From Candidatus Acidianus copahuensis (lineage in GTDB: Archaea; Thermoproteota; Thermoprotei_A; Sulfolobales; Sulfolobaceae): a stretch of 64,000 nt of DNA. Of this stretch, positions 1 to 9,341 are shown in pieces. The notes under the pieces are model-generated. The model saw nothing but the letters and a program-made list of their open reading frames with translations, did not search any database and was not told the origin of the DNA. Position numbers and translations under genes: made by a program. Where the stretch lies: NCBI RefSeq assembly GCF_000632495.1, contig NZ_JFZT01000035.1:1-64000 (forward strand), in the 5' to 3' direction. Numbering within the stretch: the first letter of the stretch is position 1; each line of letters opens with the position of its first letter.

Positions 1-2
1 GT

Positions 3-332
3 GATGAAATGATACCCAGAATAGACCCACAACTATTAGAAGGATCCATAATTTTAAGTGCGGATCAGAGAGCTGTTGAGTTCTGGAAGGAGTTACCTTT
101 AAGAAAGTATGCTGAAGTTTTTAAAGTTGAATTAGCTGACAGTATTAGAGGTAATTTACCTTCATTACCTAATTTGAATTCTACTGTAAATTTAAACGCC
201 AATAAGGGAGATGAAAGTATAAAGAGTTTTCTCTTAATTGAATTAGGTATAGCTCTAAAGAAAATATTTTCTATTGACGTCAAAGTCTGTCTACAGCATG
301 AAGACAAATGCGTTATTCCTAGCTATAGTTAA
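3..332 (+). CDS. 3' end of an unrecognised protein (partial, runs off the left edge)
   Basis: The reading frame is open to the left edge and stops with TAA at 330-332. A Met codon at 9 could be the true start, but nothing upstream can be inspected. The visible product is about 107-109 residues, has no membrane segment or signal, and carries two Cys near the end (VCLQHEDKC). I do not recognise a family. It lies 255 bases upstream of the thermopsin-like gene, which has its own TATA box, so the two are probably not co-transcribed. Confidence 0.5.
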   Translation, partial: DEMIPRIDPQLLEGSIILSADQRAVEFWKELPLRKYAEVFKVELADSIRGNLPSLPNLNSTVNLNANKGDESIKSFLLIELGIALKKIFSIDVKVCLQHEDKCVIPSYS

Positions 333-556
333 CAACGGTTTATGTATCCCTCACTAGTTCTAATATTTTTATTTTGAATTTGCGCGTGTCCAACAATTCG
401 CATGTAAAAGCAGTATAGTTCTTAAAAGCCCATTCTCTTCGATTGTCTATTAAGGATTTTATTATTTTTTTAATGTATTAATCGTCCCATAGGTTCTAAC
501 ACGTTTGCTTCATTCACCCGAATTAAGGGTTTAATCATTTTTATATCAAAACAACA

Positions 557-564
557 TTTAAATA
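557..564 (+). promoter_or_regulatory. TATA box of the thermopsin-like gene
   Basis: TTTAAATA lies about 27 bases before the ATG at 588. This is the usual spacing for a leaderless archaeal transcript and supports 588 rather than the in-frame ATG at 600. Confidence 0.5.
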
Positions 565-587
565 TGTATTCCATGTTAAGGTAGTAT

Positions 588-3500
588 ATGATTAAACATA
601 TGATTTTACTATTGCTTCTTTTTTTATCTATTGTAAACACTTTTATCTTAGTTTTACCTTCTCAATCAGAGAATCTACCCGTTTATACTGAGAAAGAAGT
701 TTCCCCTTTTAGACCTATGGAAAATACATCTCTCTCTAACATGTACTCTCCTAATGGAGTTAACGTTAATGCAATATATAGTTCTGAGCCTGCACCTATG
801 GGGATTGCAGATTACGGAATCGGTCCTAACGGTCCTTATATTAGGACTACTACGCAATGGTTAGGGAAAATTTTCATTCAGAAATTAAGTGCAACGAATT
901 CCTTTAATACCTTTTGCGTATCCTTTCAGGAGAACGTTAATCTTCACTATGAAGTAAATGGTAATGAATATGATCTCTGGGTTCAAAATGTGATTGCCTA
1001 TAATACTACCGATAGTTGTATATATTTTGTTAATAATATATGGAACGCTTCATCATATAAGGCAAATGTAACTTCATTATCAGGGAACGGTAATATTTAT
1101 ATTGATCAACAAGGCGAATCTTATTATGCCTATGTAGCTAGTGGTTATCCAGGGAGCTTCATCAATTTACCCCTACCTAGAGATATTGAAGTTCTAGTTA
1201 ACGTTACAACTAACGGTTATGGAGAACCTGTAATATGTTTTTGGTATAACGACGGTTATGGTTGGATAAATTACGATAGAGTTACAGTGACAAATGCACC
1301 ATACGCATCGCAGGTTTATTTTATGGTTGATGGGTATCAATATACTCCCGTTGGTAATTTTTGGGATGCTGAACTAGTTTTGGGTGGTCCAGGAGGAGGA
1401 TCGGAAGCCTATATTTTATATTCTCAAGTTTACATGCAACTGCAGTATTGGAATGGGAATAACTTTCAGGAAATCAGAAACGCTTATAATTTTGGATCTG
1501 ATACCGCTGAGACTTCAACGGGAATTAACGATGGCGCTTATTATCGCATAGCGTCTGGGATAGTTGAGGCAGGTCTTACAGCAGGAAGCTCATCATTAAC
1601 AACATTATGGCAGTCAAATCAAATTGAAACTCTTAAAGTTTATACGCCGATAAGTCAAGGATATGCTTACGTGTTTAATTATACCGATGGATATGGTTAT
1701 CAAGATAATAATTACCTTCCACAGCATTATTTTGTGGGCGGTTCTTTAGAACTTACTCTGTCTTCAGAGATGAGCTATATAATCCTTGTTTATAATCAAT
1801 ATGGAGAGTTGGTTTCTGAGGGCTACTCCCCAATGATTGCCGGAAATTATACGGTATATACAGAACAGTTTTCCATCTCCCCTTCAATTTACAACGCCAC
1901 ATTATCTCAAGGTGGAGAAACCTCAATTCAGTTTACGGTAAATGGTGAAGGTCCAGTTTATATTAGCGTCTCGTCACCTCTTCCATATTCTCTTTCTCAG
2001 AATAGCCTATATCTTCAAGGTCAAGGAAGTTTTACTCTAACCTTAAGCGGTACAAATGTAGGCATTTACACTGTAAATGTAACTGTAGATTTCCTTAATG
2101 GTATGTATGAAGCCACGCCTATCGAGGTTGTTGTTAACTCGTATTCTATTCCAATAACTTTTTACATTCAAGTAAACGGCCAGTCCTTGCCTTCATCTCC
2201 GACTGTTACCTTCGAGTTTCCTAACGGCACAATAATTGCCATGCCGATATCTCAAGGAACGACGTTAAGAGTCCCACAAGGAACAACCTATTCAGTTCAA
2301 CAGATTATAGGGGAAGGCAATGTTAGATGGTCTCTTCCTAGTGCGATAGCTGGGACTATTGAGGAGTCATTAACTATAAGCCTAACATATTACCAGCAAT
2401 ATTTGGTATCCTTTACCTTTTCAGTTCAAGGAGGAGAAGGATACTCTACTCCTTCAGTTAGCTACTACTATTTTGGAGGACTAACATCAACTTCTTTACC
2501 AAATACCGTTTGGGTTGACGCTAACTCTGAGTACAAGTTCACCCCCGTTATTCAAGGATTTCAGGAGAGATGGATTGACTTCTCATCAGAAGGAGAAGTC
2601 TCTTCTCCTGGTACAATATCCGGCTATTACTACAACGAGTATTTTGTAAACGTTGAGTTTCCAATTCAAGCTTACATTAATGGGACGCAAATGAATCTCA
2701 ACTCAGGCTGGTATATTCAAGGTACAAACATTCAAATAATTAACAATAGTATTCTTTTAGGGCAAGGGATAAGAGAAGTTATAACTTCTGTTTCTCCAGC
2801 GATCGATTTTATTGTGAATTCACCAGTAACTGTTACAATTAAACTTCTGCCTCAGTATTTCATTACGTTTAATTCTCCAATTCCAGTGAAGGCATTAGTA
2901 AATGGAACTTTTGAGGAAGTAGAGACAGGATGGTTTAACAATAACACAGTAATTCAGATTGAGAACTACACATATTATGTGAACAACTTAGAAAGATATG
3001 TACCTATGTCCATATTTCCTTCAACCTTAGTTGTAGATAAGCCCACTACAGTTACAGTTAACGCTATCAAGCAATTCTACCTTAACGTTACGTCGCCAAT
3101 GCCAGTTAAAGCCTTAGTTAATGGTAGTGAAGAGATAATTAACTCCTCTTGGATAAATCAAGGAACTAGTATTCAGATTATTAATTACACTTACTATCCG
3201 TCGAACCAAGTGAGGTTCGTAATAATTAGTGTGAGTCATTCCAATTTAATAGTCAGCTCACCGGAACATGTTACAGTTAACGCTATCAAGCAATTCTACC
3301 TTAACGTTACGTCACAGATACCAGTTTATGCCCTTATTAATGGAACAAGGGAGGTAATTGAACCTTCTTGGTTTAACGCTAACACAGAGGTTGACGTGAT
3401 AAATAACACTTTTTATATAAATTCACAGGAACGCTTTATTATATCTAGGATTTCACCTGAGGAAAACTTTACTCTAAAGTCACCGGTAAACTTAATCGTT

Positions 3501-3992
3501 TTTACTATCAAGCAATTCTACCTTAACGTTACGTCGCCAATGCCAGTTAAAGCCTTAGTTAATGGTAGTGAAGAGATAATTAACTCCTCTTGGATAAATC
3601 AAGGAACTAGTATTCAGATTATTAATTACACTTACTATCCGTCGAACCAAGAAAGACTAATAACTTCTTACTTACCACCTAAATCAACAGTTGAATCCCC
3701 TTTGCAGATCTACATACCAGCTGAAGTGCAGTACTTAGTAACAATAAACGGTAACTCTACGTGGTATAATAAAGGATCAAGTATAGCGTTAAATGCCAAT
3801 GTTCCAATATATATGGTGGGAAAATTTGTTGGAACTTATAACATATCTCCAGGTGGAGAGATAACGGTGAATTCTCCAGTAAATGAAAAGCTAGTTGAAA
3901 GCATTAATATCTTATTTGTAGGTGGAGTAATAACAGTAGTAACTATACTAATGGCTACAATCATTATATTCTTATATAAACAGAAGAAATAG
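588..3992 (+). CDS. Thermopsin-like secreted acid protease with C-terminal repeat stalk and membrane anchor
   Basis: A 1134-residue extracytoplasmic protein. Residues 1 to about 27 form a hydrophobic signal segment. The mature N-terminal half starts with PAPMGIADYGIG, the block I associate with thermopsin (peptidase family A5), an acid protease secreted by Sulfolobales. From about residue 686 to 1050 there are roughly five units of about 73 residues, each with a variant of LNVTSPMPVKALVNG followed by a W-x(10-12)-IIN-YTYY segment. These are probably beta-sandwich stalk domains. A single membrane helix (about 1107-1130) ends in KQKK, so the protein should be anchored with its bulk outside the cell. 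N-x-S/T sites are abundant, consistent with heavy glycosylation. It is much longer than classical thermopsin (about 340 residues), so it may be an anchored protease or a surface protein that kept the fold. Protease activity is inferred. Confidence 0.75.
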   Translation: MIKHMILLLLLFLSIVNTFILVLPSQSENLPVYTEKEVSPFRPMENTSLSNMYSPNGVNVNAIYSSEPAPMGIADYGIGPNGPYIRTTTQWLGKIFIQKLSATNSFNTFCVSFQENVNLHYEVNGNEYDLWVQNVIAYNTTDSCIYFVNNIWNASSYKANVTSLSGNGNIYIDQQGESYYAYVASGYPGSFINLPLPRDIEVLVNVTTNGYGEPVICFWYNDGYGWINYDRVTVTNAPYASQVYFMVDGYQYTPVGNFWDAELVLGGPGGGSEAYILYSQVYMQLQYWNGNNFQEIRNAYNFGSDTAETSTGINDGAYYRIASGIVEAGLTAGSSSLTTLWQSNQIETLKVYTPISQGYAYVFNYTDGYGYQDNNYLPQHYFVGGSLELTLSSEMSYIILVYNQYGELVSEGYSPMIAGNYTVYTEQFSISPSIYNATLSQGGETSIQFTVNGEGPVYISVSSPLPYSLSQNSLYLQGQGSFTLTLSGTNVGIYTVNVTVDFLNGMYEATPIEVVVNSYSIPITFYIQVNGQSLPSSPTVTFEFPNGTIIAMPISQGTTLRVPQGTTYSVQQIIGEGNVRWSLPSAIAGTIEESLTISLTYYQQYLVSFTFSVQGGEGYSTPSVSYYYFGGLTSTSLPNTVWVDANSEYKFTPVIQGFQERWIDFSSEGEVSSPGTISGYYYNEYFVNVEFPIQAYINGTQMNLNSGWYIQGTNIQIINNSILLGQGIREVITSVSPAIDFIVNSPVTVTIKLLPQYFITFNSPIPVKALVNGTFEEVETGWFNNNTVIQIENYTYYVNNLERYVPMSIFPSTLVVDKPTTVTVNAIKQFYLNVTSPMPVKALVNGSEEIINSSWINQGTSIQIINYTYYPSNQVRFVIISVSHSNLIVSSPEHVTVNAIKQFYLNVTSQIPVYALINGTREVIEPSWFNANTEVDVINNTFYINSQERFIISRISPEENFTLKSPVNLIVFTIKQFYLNVTSPMPVKALVNGSEEIINSSWINQGTSIQIINYTYYPSNQERLITSYLPPKSTVESPLQIYIPAEVQYLVTINGNSTWYNKGSSIALNANVPIYMVGKFVGTYNISPGGEITVNSPVNEKLVESINILFVGGVITVVTILMATIIIFLYKQKK
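3064..3651 (+). repeat. Identical 147-bp direct repeat inside the thermopsin-like gene
   Basis: Bases 3064-3210 and 3505-3651 are identical and 441 bases apart, which is two repeat units. A shorter copy of the same start (about 44 bp) lies at 3270-3313, one unit (219 bp) after 3051. The other units are diverged, so the perfect pair points to recent duplication or conversion within the gene. Confidence 0.9.
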
Positions 3993-4408
3993 ATTTTTTT
4001 TAAAAATTCCTTAAATTATTTGTGTCATTGGATATGATTATTCGTTAAAGTAAAGAATAATTAATATCTTTTATTAAGATTTTGTAATATATTGTCTTAT
4101 ATTGTTAAAATCAATAAATCATGCTAATTACGTCTCGGCTAGTTGGTTAATCATGGTAAGATGACGCTATGAGGTTTTATCGACATTTGACGACGTTCAA
4201 GGATTTTTTAAAAATTATCTATTTATTTGGTATAACGTGACACTAAACGTTTCAGTTATTAAAATTTTAATACTATGAATAATATCTGAGAAGAGTTTTA
4301 TATAGATCCCATAAGAGGTTATCCATAATCCATGATAAGATCTTTCCTTAACTATCCTTAAGACAAAAATTTCTTGATTTATTAGGACGTCCTACTGCAC
4401 TATTATAT
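3993..4408. other. Intergenic region, no gene seen
   Basis: AT-rich spacer of 416 bases. It opens with a T-run right after the thermopsin-like stop codon, a likely terminator. Only short frames occur, and I see no RNA gene or convincing repeat. The last part (about 4370-4408) should hold the promoter of the CARF-PIN gene. Confidence 0.5.
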
Positions 4409-5680
4409 ATGAAATTAGCAGTTCTAGGTTCAAATAAGTTAGTTACAACAACTGATGCAATACTTACTGAGATCTTTGCTGGGGTAAGACCTGATGAAGT
4501 AATTATTCTCGCTGAGGAGGAACCGAAAAAGCCATTTAATGAACTAAAAAACGTCTTATCAGTGGTAGGATTAAACGCCGAAATTAAAGCGAAAGTCCTG
4601 GGAGAAGGGGTAAAGTCATGGAGAGAGAATATTCCTTCTGTAGAAGCAGACGTCGCAGACGTAACACCTGGAAGGAAATATATGGCATATGCAGTCTTAG
4701 CCTATTCGAAAACAAGGGAGATAAGATACGCTTATCTTAAAGAGGAGCAAAAGGGTTACAAGATTTTTGGATATGTCCCTTTTGATAAGATTAAACTTCT
4801 TGAAATGAGATCTGGTAATGAAGTCCAACTTGATCCACCAAAGACAAAAAGAGGATTAGAGAGAAAAGTAAAACTTTCTACGGATAGCCTGAATGCGCTT
4901 ATAAACATCTACTCCCTTCTCGGAGAAGTTACCATAAGGTATGATCAAAATGAGATGAAAAAGAAAGACTTATCAAAACAAAATTTTTATGATCTATCTA
5001 ATGAAGAGCAAATGTGTTTAACAAGGAGCGGATTCTTTAAGTTTGAAAGAGAGAAAGATGTCATGCAAGAGGCTATGGGGGACAGTTTCTTTTTTGCGGA
5101 TACTAACATATATATAAAAATAGGTGATAGACTAAGAGATATAGCCTATAATAGAGCATCTGGAATGAGATTGCTCTCTTCCAGAGCAGTGTATAACGAA
5201 CTAATAGAGCACACTAAGAATACTCAAAGGGATAATTCCGTTATTATGTTTCATTTAGGCATGTCAACTTATAGGAGACTCCATCAACCACCATTAACCT
5301 CTGAAATACGAGGGCAAGGAGATATTCCGTTAATATTTGAGGCTAAAAAACTCAAAGCAGAACTCCCTAATAATCTAGTTATTATAACCCAAGATAAGAG
5401 AGTATCCTCATCTTCTTCCTCTCAAGGCGTAAAGAGCATTTACGTAGGGAATCCCTCTCCTTCAATGAATGGAAATATAGGGGAGTTTTTATACTGTCTT
5501 AGCTTTTACAAGAATATTGACATAGTTGTAAAGGGAGAGAGAATGGCAGAGTTGCATAACGAAGTTTTATCTGACAATTTTACTAATAAACTTTCTCAGA
5601 TTAAGACAATAAATGATGAATACAATTATCCCAAATTTCTTAGCGAACTAGAAAAATTTTTAATGCCCTCTGAGCATTAG
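4409..5680 (+). CDS. CARF-PIN protein: putative cyclic-oligoadenylate-controlled ribonuclease
   Basis: A 423-residue soluble protein with two apparent domains. Residues 1 to about 150 resemble a CARF sensor: an opening beta-strand (MKLAVLGSNKLVTTTDAIL), then a glycine-containing DVTPGRKYMA motif near residue 88 of the type that contacts cyclic oligoadenylate in CRISPR ancillary nucleases. Residues about 225-350 look like a PIN nuclease, with four acidic positions in order: ADTN, YNELIEH, QGDIPLIFEAK and ITQDKRV. The middle part (about 150-225) could be a helical linker. CARF-PIN fusions are known among type III CRISPR ancillary effectors. No cas gene or CRISPR array is present in this window, so the gene is an orphan here. 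Both domain calls come from reading motifs. A related Rossmann sensor that is not CARF remains possible. Confidence 0.6.
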   Translation: MKLAVLGSNKLVTTTDAILTEIFAGVRPDEVIILAEEEPKKPFNELKNVLSVVGLNAEIKAKVLGEGVKSWRENIPSVEADVADVTPGRKYMAYAVLAYSKTREIRYAYLKEEQKGYKIFGYVPFDKIKLLEMRSGNEVQLDPPKTKRGLERKVKLSTDSLNALINIYSLLGEVTIRYDQNEMKKKDLSKQNFYDLSNEEQMCLTRSGFFKFEREKDVMQEAMGDSFFFADTNIYIKIGDRLRDIAYNRASGMRLLSSRAVYNELIEHTKNTQRDNSVIMFHLGMSTYRRLHQPPLTSEIRGQGDIPLIFEAKKLKAELPNNLVIITQDKRVSSSSSSQGVKSIYVGNPSPSMNGNIGEFLYCLSFYKNIDIVVKGERMAELHNEVLSDNFTNKLSQIKTINDEYNYPKFLSELEKFLMPSEH

Positions 5681-6157
5681 AATCCCTCTTGATCTAAAGG
5701 GGAAACCGAATTCAATATATTTTCAATTTTATCTTTATTCTATAATTTTAGATTATTGAGTTATTTCAAATTTAATAAAATTTCATTGAGAAATTATCTC
5801 TATTTAATCGATAAATTAATTTATTAATACTCTTCCCTTCTAGAGGATAATTTCCTGATCTGAATACAGAAGAAAAATTTTTTATGAATAAGTAGAGTAA
5901 ATTTAGAATTTAAAAAGTTGTATAAATTTTTATAACCCCCTATTTTAGAATTCCGCGTAGATATACAAAGGAAAATTATTTGTTCAAAATAGCATATAAT
6001 TCCATATCTATAGGTTTAAATATATGGAAAAACGTTTTATATTCTTTGTGTTCAAAGAATTAAAAAATATTCATCCGTTAAGACAGTTAAGATCAAAGGT
6101 TAATTGTAAGGTTCTTCTAGGATAATTTTTAATCTTTGAGGTTAAATAATTTAACTT
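5681..6157. other. Intergenic region, no gene seen
   Basis: Very AT-rich spacer of 477 bases with stop codons in all frames. I see no structured or GC-rich segment that would suggest an RNA gene. Confidence 0.5.
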
Positions 6158-7000
6158 GTGTCCAGCGACATTGTAGAGAGGTTGAAAAACGATTCTGAAT
6201 TCATTAAAAAAGTAGCTGAGGCACTATCTACTAATGCTATACTTTCACAGTTAGGTGTTATCGAAAGAAAAGTGGACTATCTGATGGATATAGATAAACT
6301 CGTGTGGGAGAAATTTTCAGAGAACGATAAGAAGTTTAACGCGTTACTAGAGGAAATCCATAAACTAAGGGAAGACTTAATCAAGGAAGACATGAGACAT
6401 AACCAAGAAATGGAGAAGATGAGACAGGACTTTGACGAGAAGATGCAGAAGGAAGACATGAGACATAACCAAGAAATGGAGAAGATGAGACAGGACTTTG
6501 ACGAGAAGATGCAGAAGGAAGACATGAGACATAACCAAGAAATGGAGAAGATGAGACAGGACTTTGACGAGAAGATGCAAAAATTTAGAACTGATATCAG
6601 AAAAGACGTTAAAGTTATAAAAAAGACTCTTGAAAACTTGAGTATATCTATTGAGGATGAAGCAATTGAGTTCTTAGCCTATAAGTTAAGAAAAGATTAT
6701 AACATTGACGTTAATGTAATCTCTCTTAATATCCAAAAGGTAGTAGAGATAGACATTTTCGCTGAGTTGAGCGATTCGATAGTTGTTGGCGAAGTAAAGG
6801 TAAGAGCGGGAATAAAAGCAATCAAACAGCTTGAGGATTCAATAACTAAGTTAATGAAAGTTAGGCCAGAGCTAGGCAAAAAGAAAATAATCCGAATGAT
6901 TTATGCTAAAAAGATGACTCCTGATCTAATCGAAGAATGTAGAAAGAGGGGCGTTTATTTAACTAACGGTATATCGGATTTAACCCATCTAGTTTTGTAA
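6158..7000 (+). CDS. Coiled-coil protein with C-terminal PD-(D/E)XK nuclease-like domain
   Basis: 280 residues from a GTG start (no in-frame ATG nearby). Residues about 1-75 are helical. Residues 76-141 are three identical 22-residue units beginning KEDMRHNQEMEKM, predicted to lengthen a coiled coil. The C-terminal third contains D199 (VEIDIFAE) and E212-x-K214 (VVGEVKV), the D...ExK core of the PD-(D/E)XK fold seen in archaeal DUF3782-type proteins. The same architecture recurs at 25031-26125 with a different repeat. The substrate is unknown. It could be a restriction-like nuclease or a structural DNA-binding protein. The neighbours are the CARF-PIN gene and two pseudogenes, which suggests an accessory region. 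Fold call moderately sure, function unknown. Confidence 0.6.
   Translation: MSSDIVERLKNDSEFIKKVAEALSTNAILSQLGVIERKVDYLMDIDKLVWEKFSENDKKFNALLEEIHKLREDLIKEDMRHNQEMEKMRQDFDEKMQKEDMRHNQEMEKMRQDFDEKMQKEDMRHNQEMEKMRQDFDEKMQKFRTDIRKDVKVIKKTLENLSISIEDEAIEFLAYKLRKDYNIDVNVISLNIQKVVEIDIFAELSDSIVVGEVKVRAGIKAIKQLEDSITKLMKVRPELGKKKIIRMIYAKKMTPDLIEECRKRGVYLTNGISDLTHLVL
6383..6580 (+). repeat. Three tandem identical 66-bp units
   Basis: Units start at 6383, 6449 and 6515 and are identical by eye. 66 bases equals 22 codons, so copy-number change keeps the frame and only alters coiled-coil length. Confidence 0.9.
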
Positions 7001-7109
7001 GTTTTTTAAAGACTTCGCGGAAAAGTTTGAAAGTAAATCAACGTCGAATAATTCCTTTATACCTTCTGAAGTTAAATTTCAGGGGAGATCTAAAGTAAGA
7101 GCAATCTGG

Positions 7110-7507
7110 TCTTTTCCATATATTATAAGTTGATAAACCTGCCTTCCTTTTTCCGCCTATATCAATTTGAGAAGTTACAGTTGTAGTCCAGGTAAAGGCT
7201 TGATTTATTGCTAGAAGACTCATAACGATTAAGAGGATAATAAACGTCTTGGAAAGGAAAAGGAGAAGATCTAAAAAATAGCTACTATCCAACCATACAT
7301 CAGTATCCTTTTCCTTCCTAAAACATCTGAAAACCTTCCAGCTATAAAGTTAAAGCTTCCTTTTACAAATCCAAATATAATTAGCGGGATAAATATTAAC
7401 GTGCTTTCCAAGCTCTCTTGGGCATAAGGGACAATTATTCTTAAAAAACCTAGATAAATGCCTGTAAATGTCACGAGTATTGTGAAAAGTAGAAATTGTC
7501 TCTTCAT
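7110..7507 (-). pseudogene. Decayed MFS transporter (N-terminal part)
   Basis: Two minus-strand frames carry consecutive pieces of one MFS transporter. The first, from an ATG at 7507, has hydrophobic helices and the loop GRFSDVLGRKRIL, an MFS motif-A type signature. The second, in another frame, has NQAFTWTTTVTSQIDIGGKR, a typical later MFS segment. The remaining two thirds of a normal transporter are absent. This indicates at least one frameshift plus a deletion. It sits head-to-head with the decayed TrmB regulator at 7551, suggesting a former regulator-transporter pair. Confidence 0.7.
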
Positions 7508-7550
7508 AAATGAAGTTAAAAAATATAAAGATAAAAAGGAATTATTCATT

Positions 7551-8222
7551 ATGGAGAGTGAAAAGACCATCAAAAATCTCTTAAAGTTAGGATTAACAGA
7601 ATATGAGGCAAGGATTTACGTTATACTTCTAAAGAACTGTTATATGACCATGAAGGATCTTTCTGAATTATCTAAGGTACCTTATCAAAGAGTATATGAT
7701 GTAGTGAAAATGCTAGAGCAAAGGATTAGTTAAAGTAATATATAGAAGACCGAGAAAAGTAAAGTTAATAGATCCAAAAATAGCTCTCCCCACATAGAGG
7801 GATTCTATTGTAAAAAGGATAGATTTATGTATTAACTCAATTCTCGTTTCGTGGAAGCCTGAGATTGTTAAGTTAGAAAGATCTATTCATCTTGAAGGAG
7901 AGAGGACAATAAGAAGAGAGTTTAGAAAGTTAATGGCTGAATCTAAGGAGCTGAGAATAGTTTATGATAATCCTCCTGCTTGGATGTTAAACTACCTAAA
8001 TAAATTTAGAGGAAAAGTGCAATTTATAACTTCAGCTAAATTAAGGGCAAGGATTGGATAATTAAGGTTGTCCCAAACGTTAAATCAAAGTTTATTATTT
8101 TTGATAATGCGATAATGATGACAATAAATGACAATGATGAAACTGCCATTATAGATTCATGTATAGGTTGTATAATACAAGGAAGTGAGCACTTTGAATT
8201 ACAGTGGAAATTAACTGAATAA
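7551..8222 (+). pseudogene. Decayed TrmB-family transcriptional regulator
   Basis: From the ATG at 7551 the N-terminus reads as a TrmB winged helix (LLKLGLTEYEARIYVILL, then a recognition helix with VPYQRVYDVVKML). The frame breaks near 7730 at a stop. The protein continues in a shifted frame (VKVIYRRPRKVKLIDPK), breaks again near 7790, and resumes to about 8060. A last shifted piece (KFIIFDNAIMMTINDND to FELQWKLTE) ends at 8222 as TrmB C-termini do. At least three breaks make it non-functional. TrmB proteins usually control sugar uptake genes, which fits the adjacent broken MFS gene. Confidence 0.75.
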
Positions 8223-8262
8223 GGTGAATAAAGTCTTTTTTCGCCTTTATGAAGAATAATCC

Positions 8263-8985
8263 ATGATATTTAGGCAATTAATAAGGGAGAATGGAGGATG
8301 TGTAACTTACATTTTTGGATATTCGCAAGCAAGGGAATTGTTTGTGGTGGATCCAATATTAGAAGGAGTAGGAGGTATAATAGACCTTTCCAAAAGACTT
8401 AACATGAAAGTAGAATATATTATAGAAACTCACACTCATGCCGATCACTTATCTGGCGCTAGGAAACTGGCATCGATAACTGGTTCGAAGGTAGTCTACG
8501 GAGAGGGACACTCAATTATGTACCCAATAGAGACTATTAAAGATGGAGAAGAGATAAAGCTAGGTAATACAAGAGTAAATGCATTAACGACACCTGGACA
8601 TACACCGGATTCTATATCGCTTTTGATAACGGATCTTAAAGGAGGCAATGAACCTTGGGCGGTAATAACTGGTGATACGCTTTTTGTCGGTTCTGTTGGA
8701 AGAGTAGATATAGGAAAGGAAGATTCCTGGGAAGATTTGTTCAGATCTCTTCAAAAATTGAGAACTCTCCCTGACTACTTAGAAATCCTTCCAGCTCACA
8801 CATCTGGTTCCGCCTGTGGAATAGACATAAGTGGAAAACCTTTTTCAACAATAGGTTTCGAAAAGAAGTTCAATAAGTATCTCAGAATTGAAAAGAAAGA
8901 AGAATTTGCTAAGTTATTCATAAATCAGAGCAAACCTGAAGAGTTTGAAAAAAATATAGAGAAAAACAGAGAAGGTGTATTATAG
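8263..8985 (+). CDS. ETHE1-like metallo-beta-lactamase-fold hydrolase (putative persulfide dioxygenase)
   Basis: 240 residues, a complete cytoplasmic MBL-fold protein. The metal-binding motif HTHADHLSG lies near residue 60-68, followed by GHTPDS (about 112), GDTLFVGSVGR (about 145) and PAHTSGS (about 177). The single-metal layout and the C-terminal TIGFEKKFN segment resemble the persulfide dioxygenase/glyoxalase-II branch, which oxidises glutathione or other persulfides to sulfite. In an archaeon without glutathione the low-molecular-weight thiol would differ. No rhodanese domain is attached. It appears to be a single gene, with the regulator pseudogene ending 40 bases upstream. Hydroxyacylglutathione hydrolase is the main alternative. 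Confidence 0.75.
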   Translation: MIFRQLIRENGGCVTYIFGYSQARELFVVDPILEGVGGIIDLSKRLNMKVEYIIETHTHADHLSGARKLASITGSKVVYGEGHSIMYPIETIKDGEEIKLGNTRVNALTTPGHTPDSISLLITDLKGGNEPWAVITGDTLFVGSVGRVDIGKEDSWEDLFRSLQKLRTLPDYLEILPAHTSGSACGIDISGKPFSTIGFEKKFNKYLRIEKKEEFAKLFINQSKPEEFEKNIEKNREGVL

Positions 8986-9341
8986 AGTATTGTTTCTTTG
9001 TATTAAAAATAAAATATAAAATTCGAAAAACAAATGAAAACCGTGTAAACTAATCAGTACATTAGACAATTTAGAAGCAGTGAGGCCACGCTAAAGTAGC
9101 CTATTACCTTTATCGCCTTCCTTAAAGTTCAAGACGATAATGTTTTTTAACTTTCTCTTAACAAAGGTTAACGGGACCGTAAATGATACGTGTTATTCCT
9201 CCTTGGTAATACATCCTCTCTAATCTTTTTCTGTTTAGTTTAAATTCAATTAGTTGGATATTGATCTTTTATATATGTTTTTACTACTGTGAGTTTTGCT
9301 CTAAAACTATGTGAAGTCTTTTGCCCAAGATAAAAAAATAT
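8986..9341. other. Intergenic region between convergent genes, no gene seen
   Basis: 356 bases between the MBL gene (+) and porB (-). AT-rich, no long frame in either strand and no clear structured element. Confidence 0.5.

Noticed and set aside
6383..6580. CRISPR array suggested by regularly spaced repeats
   Set aside because: The units are directly adjacent without spacers and encode an in-frame coiled coil. The same holds for 25253-25602.
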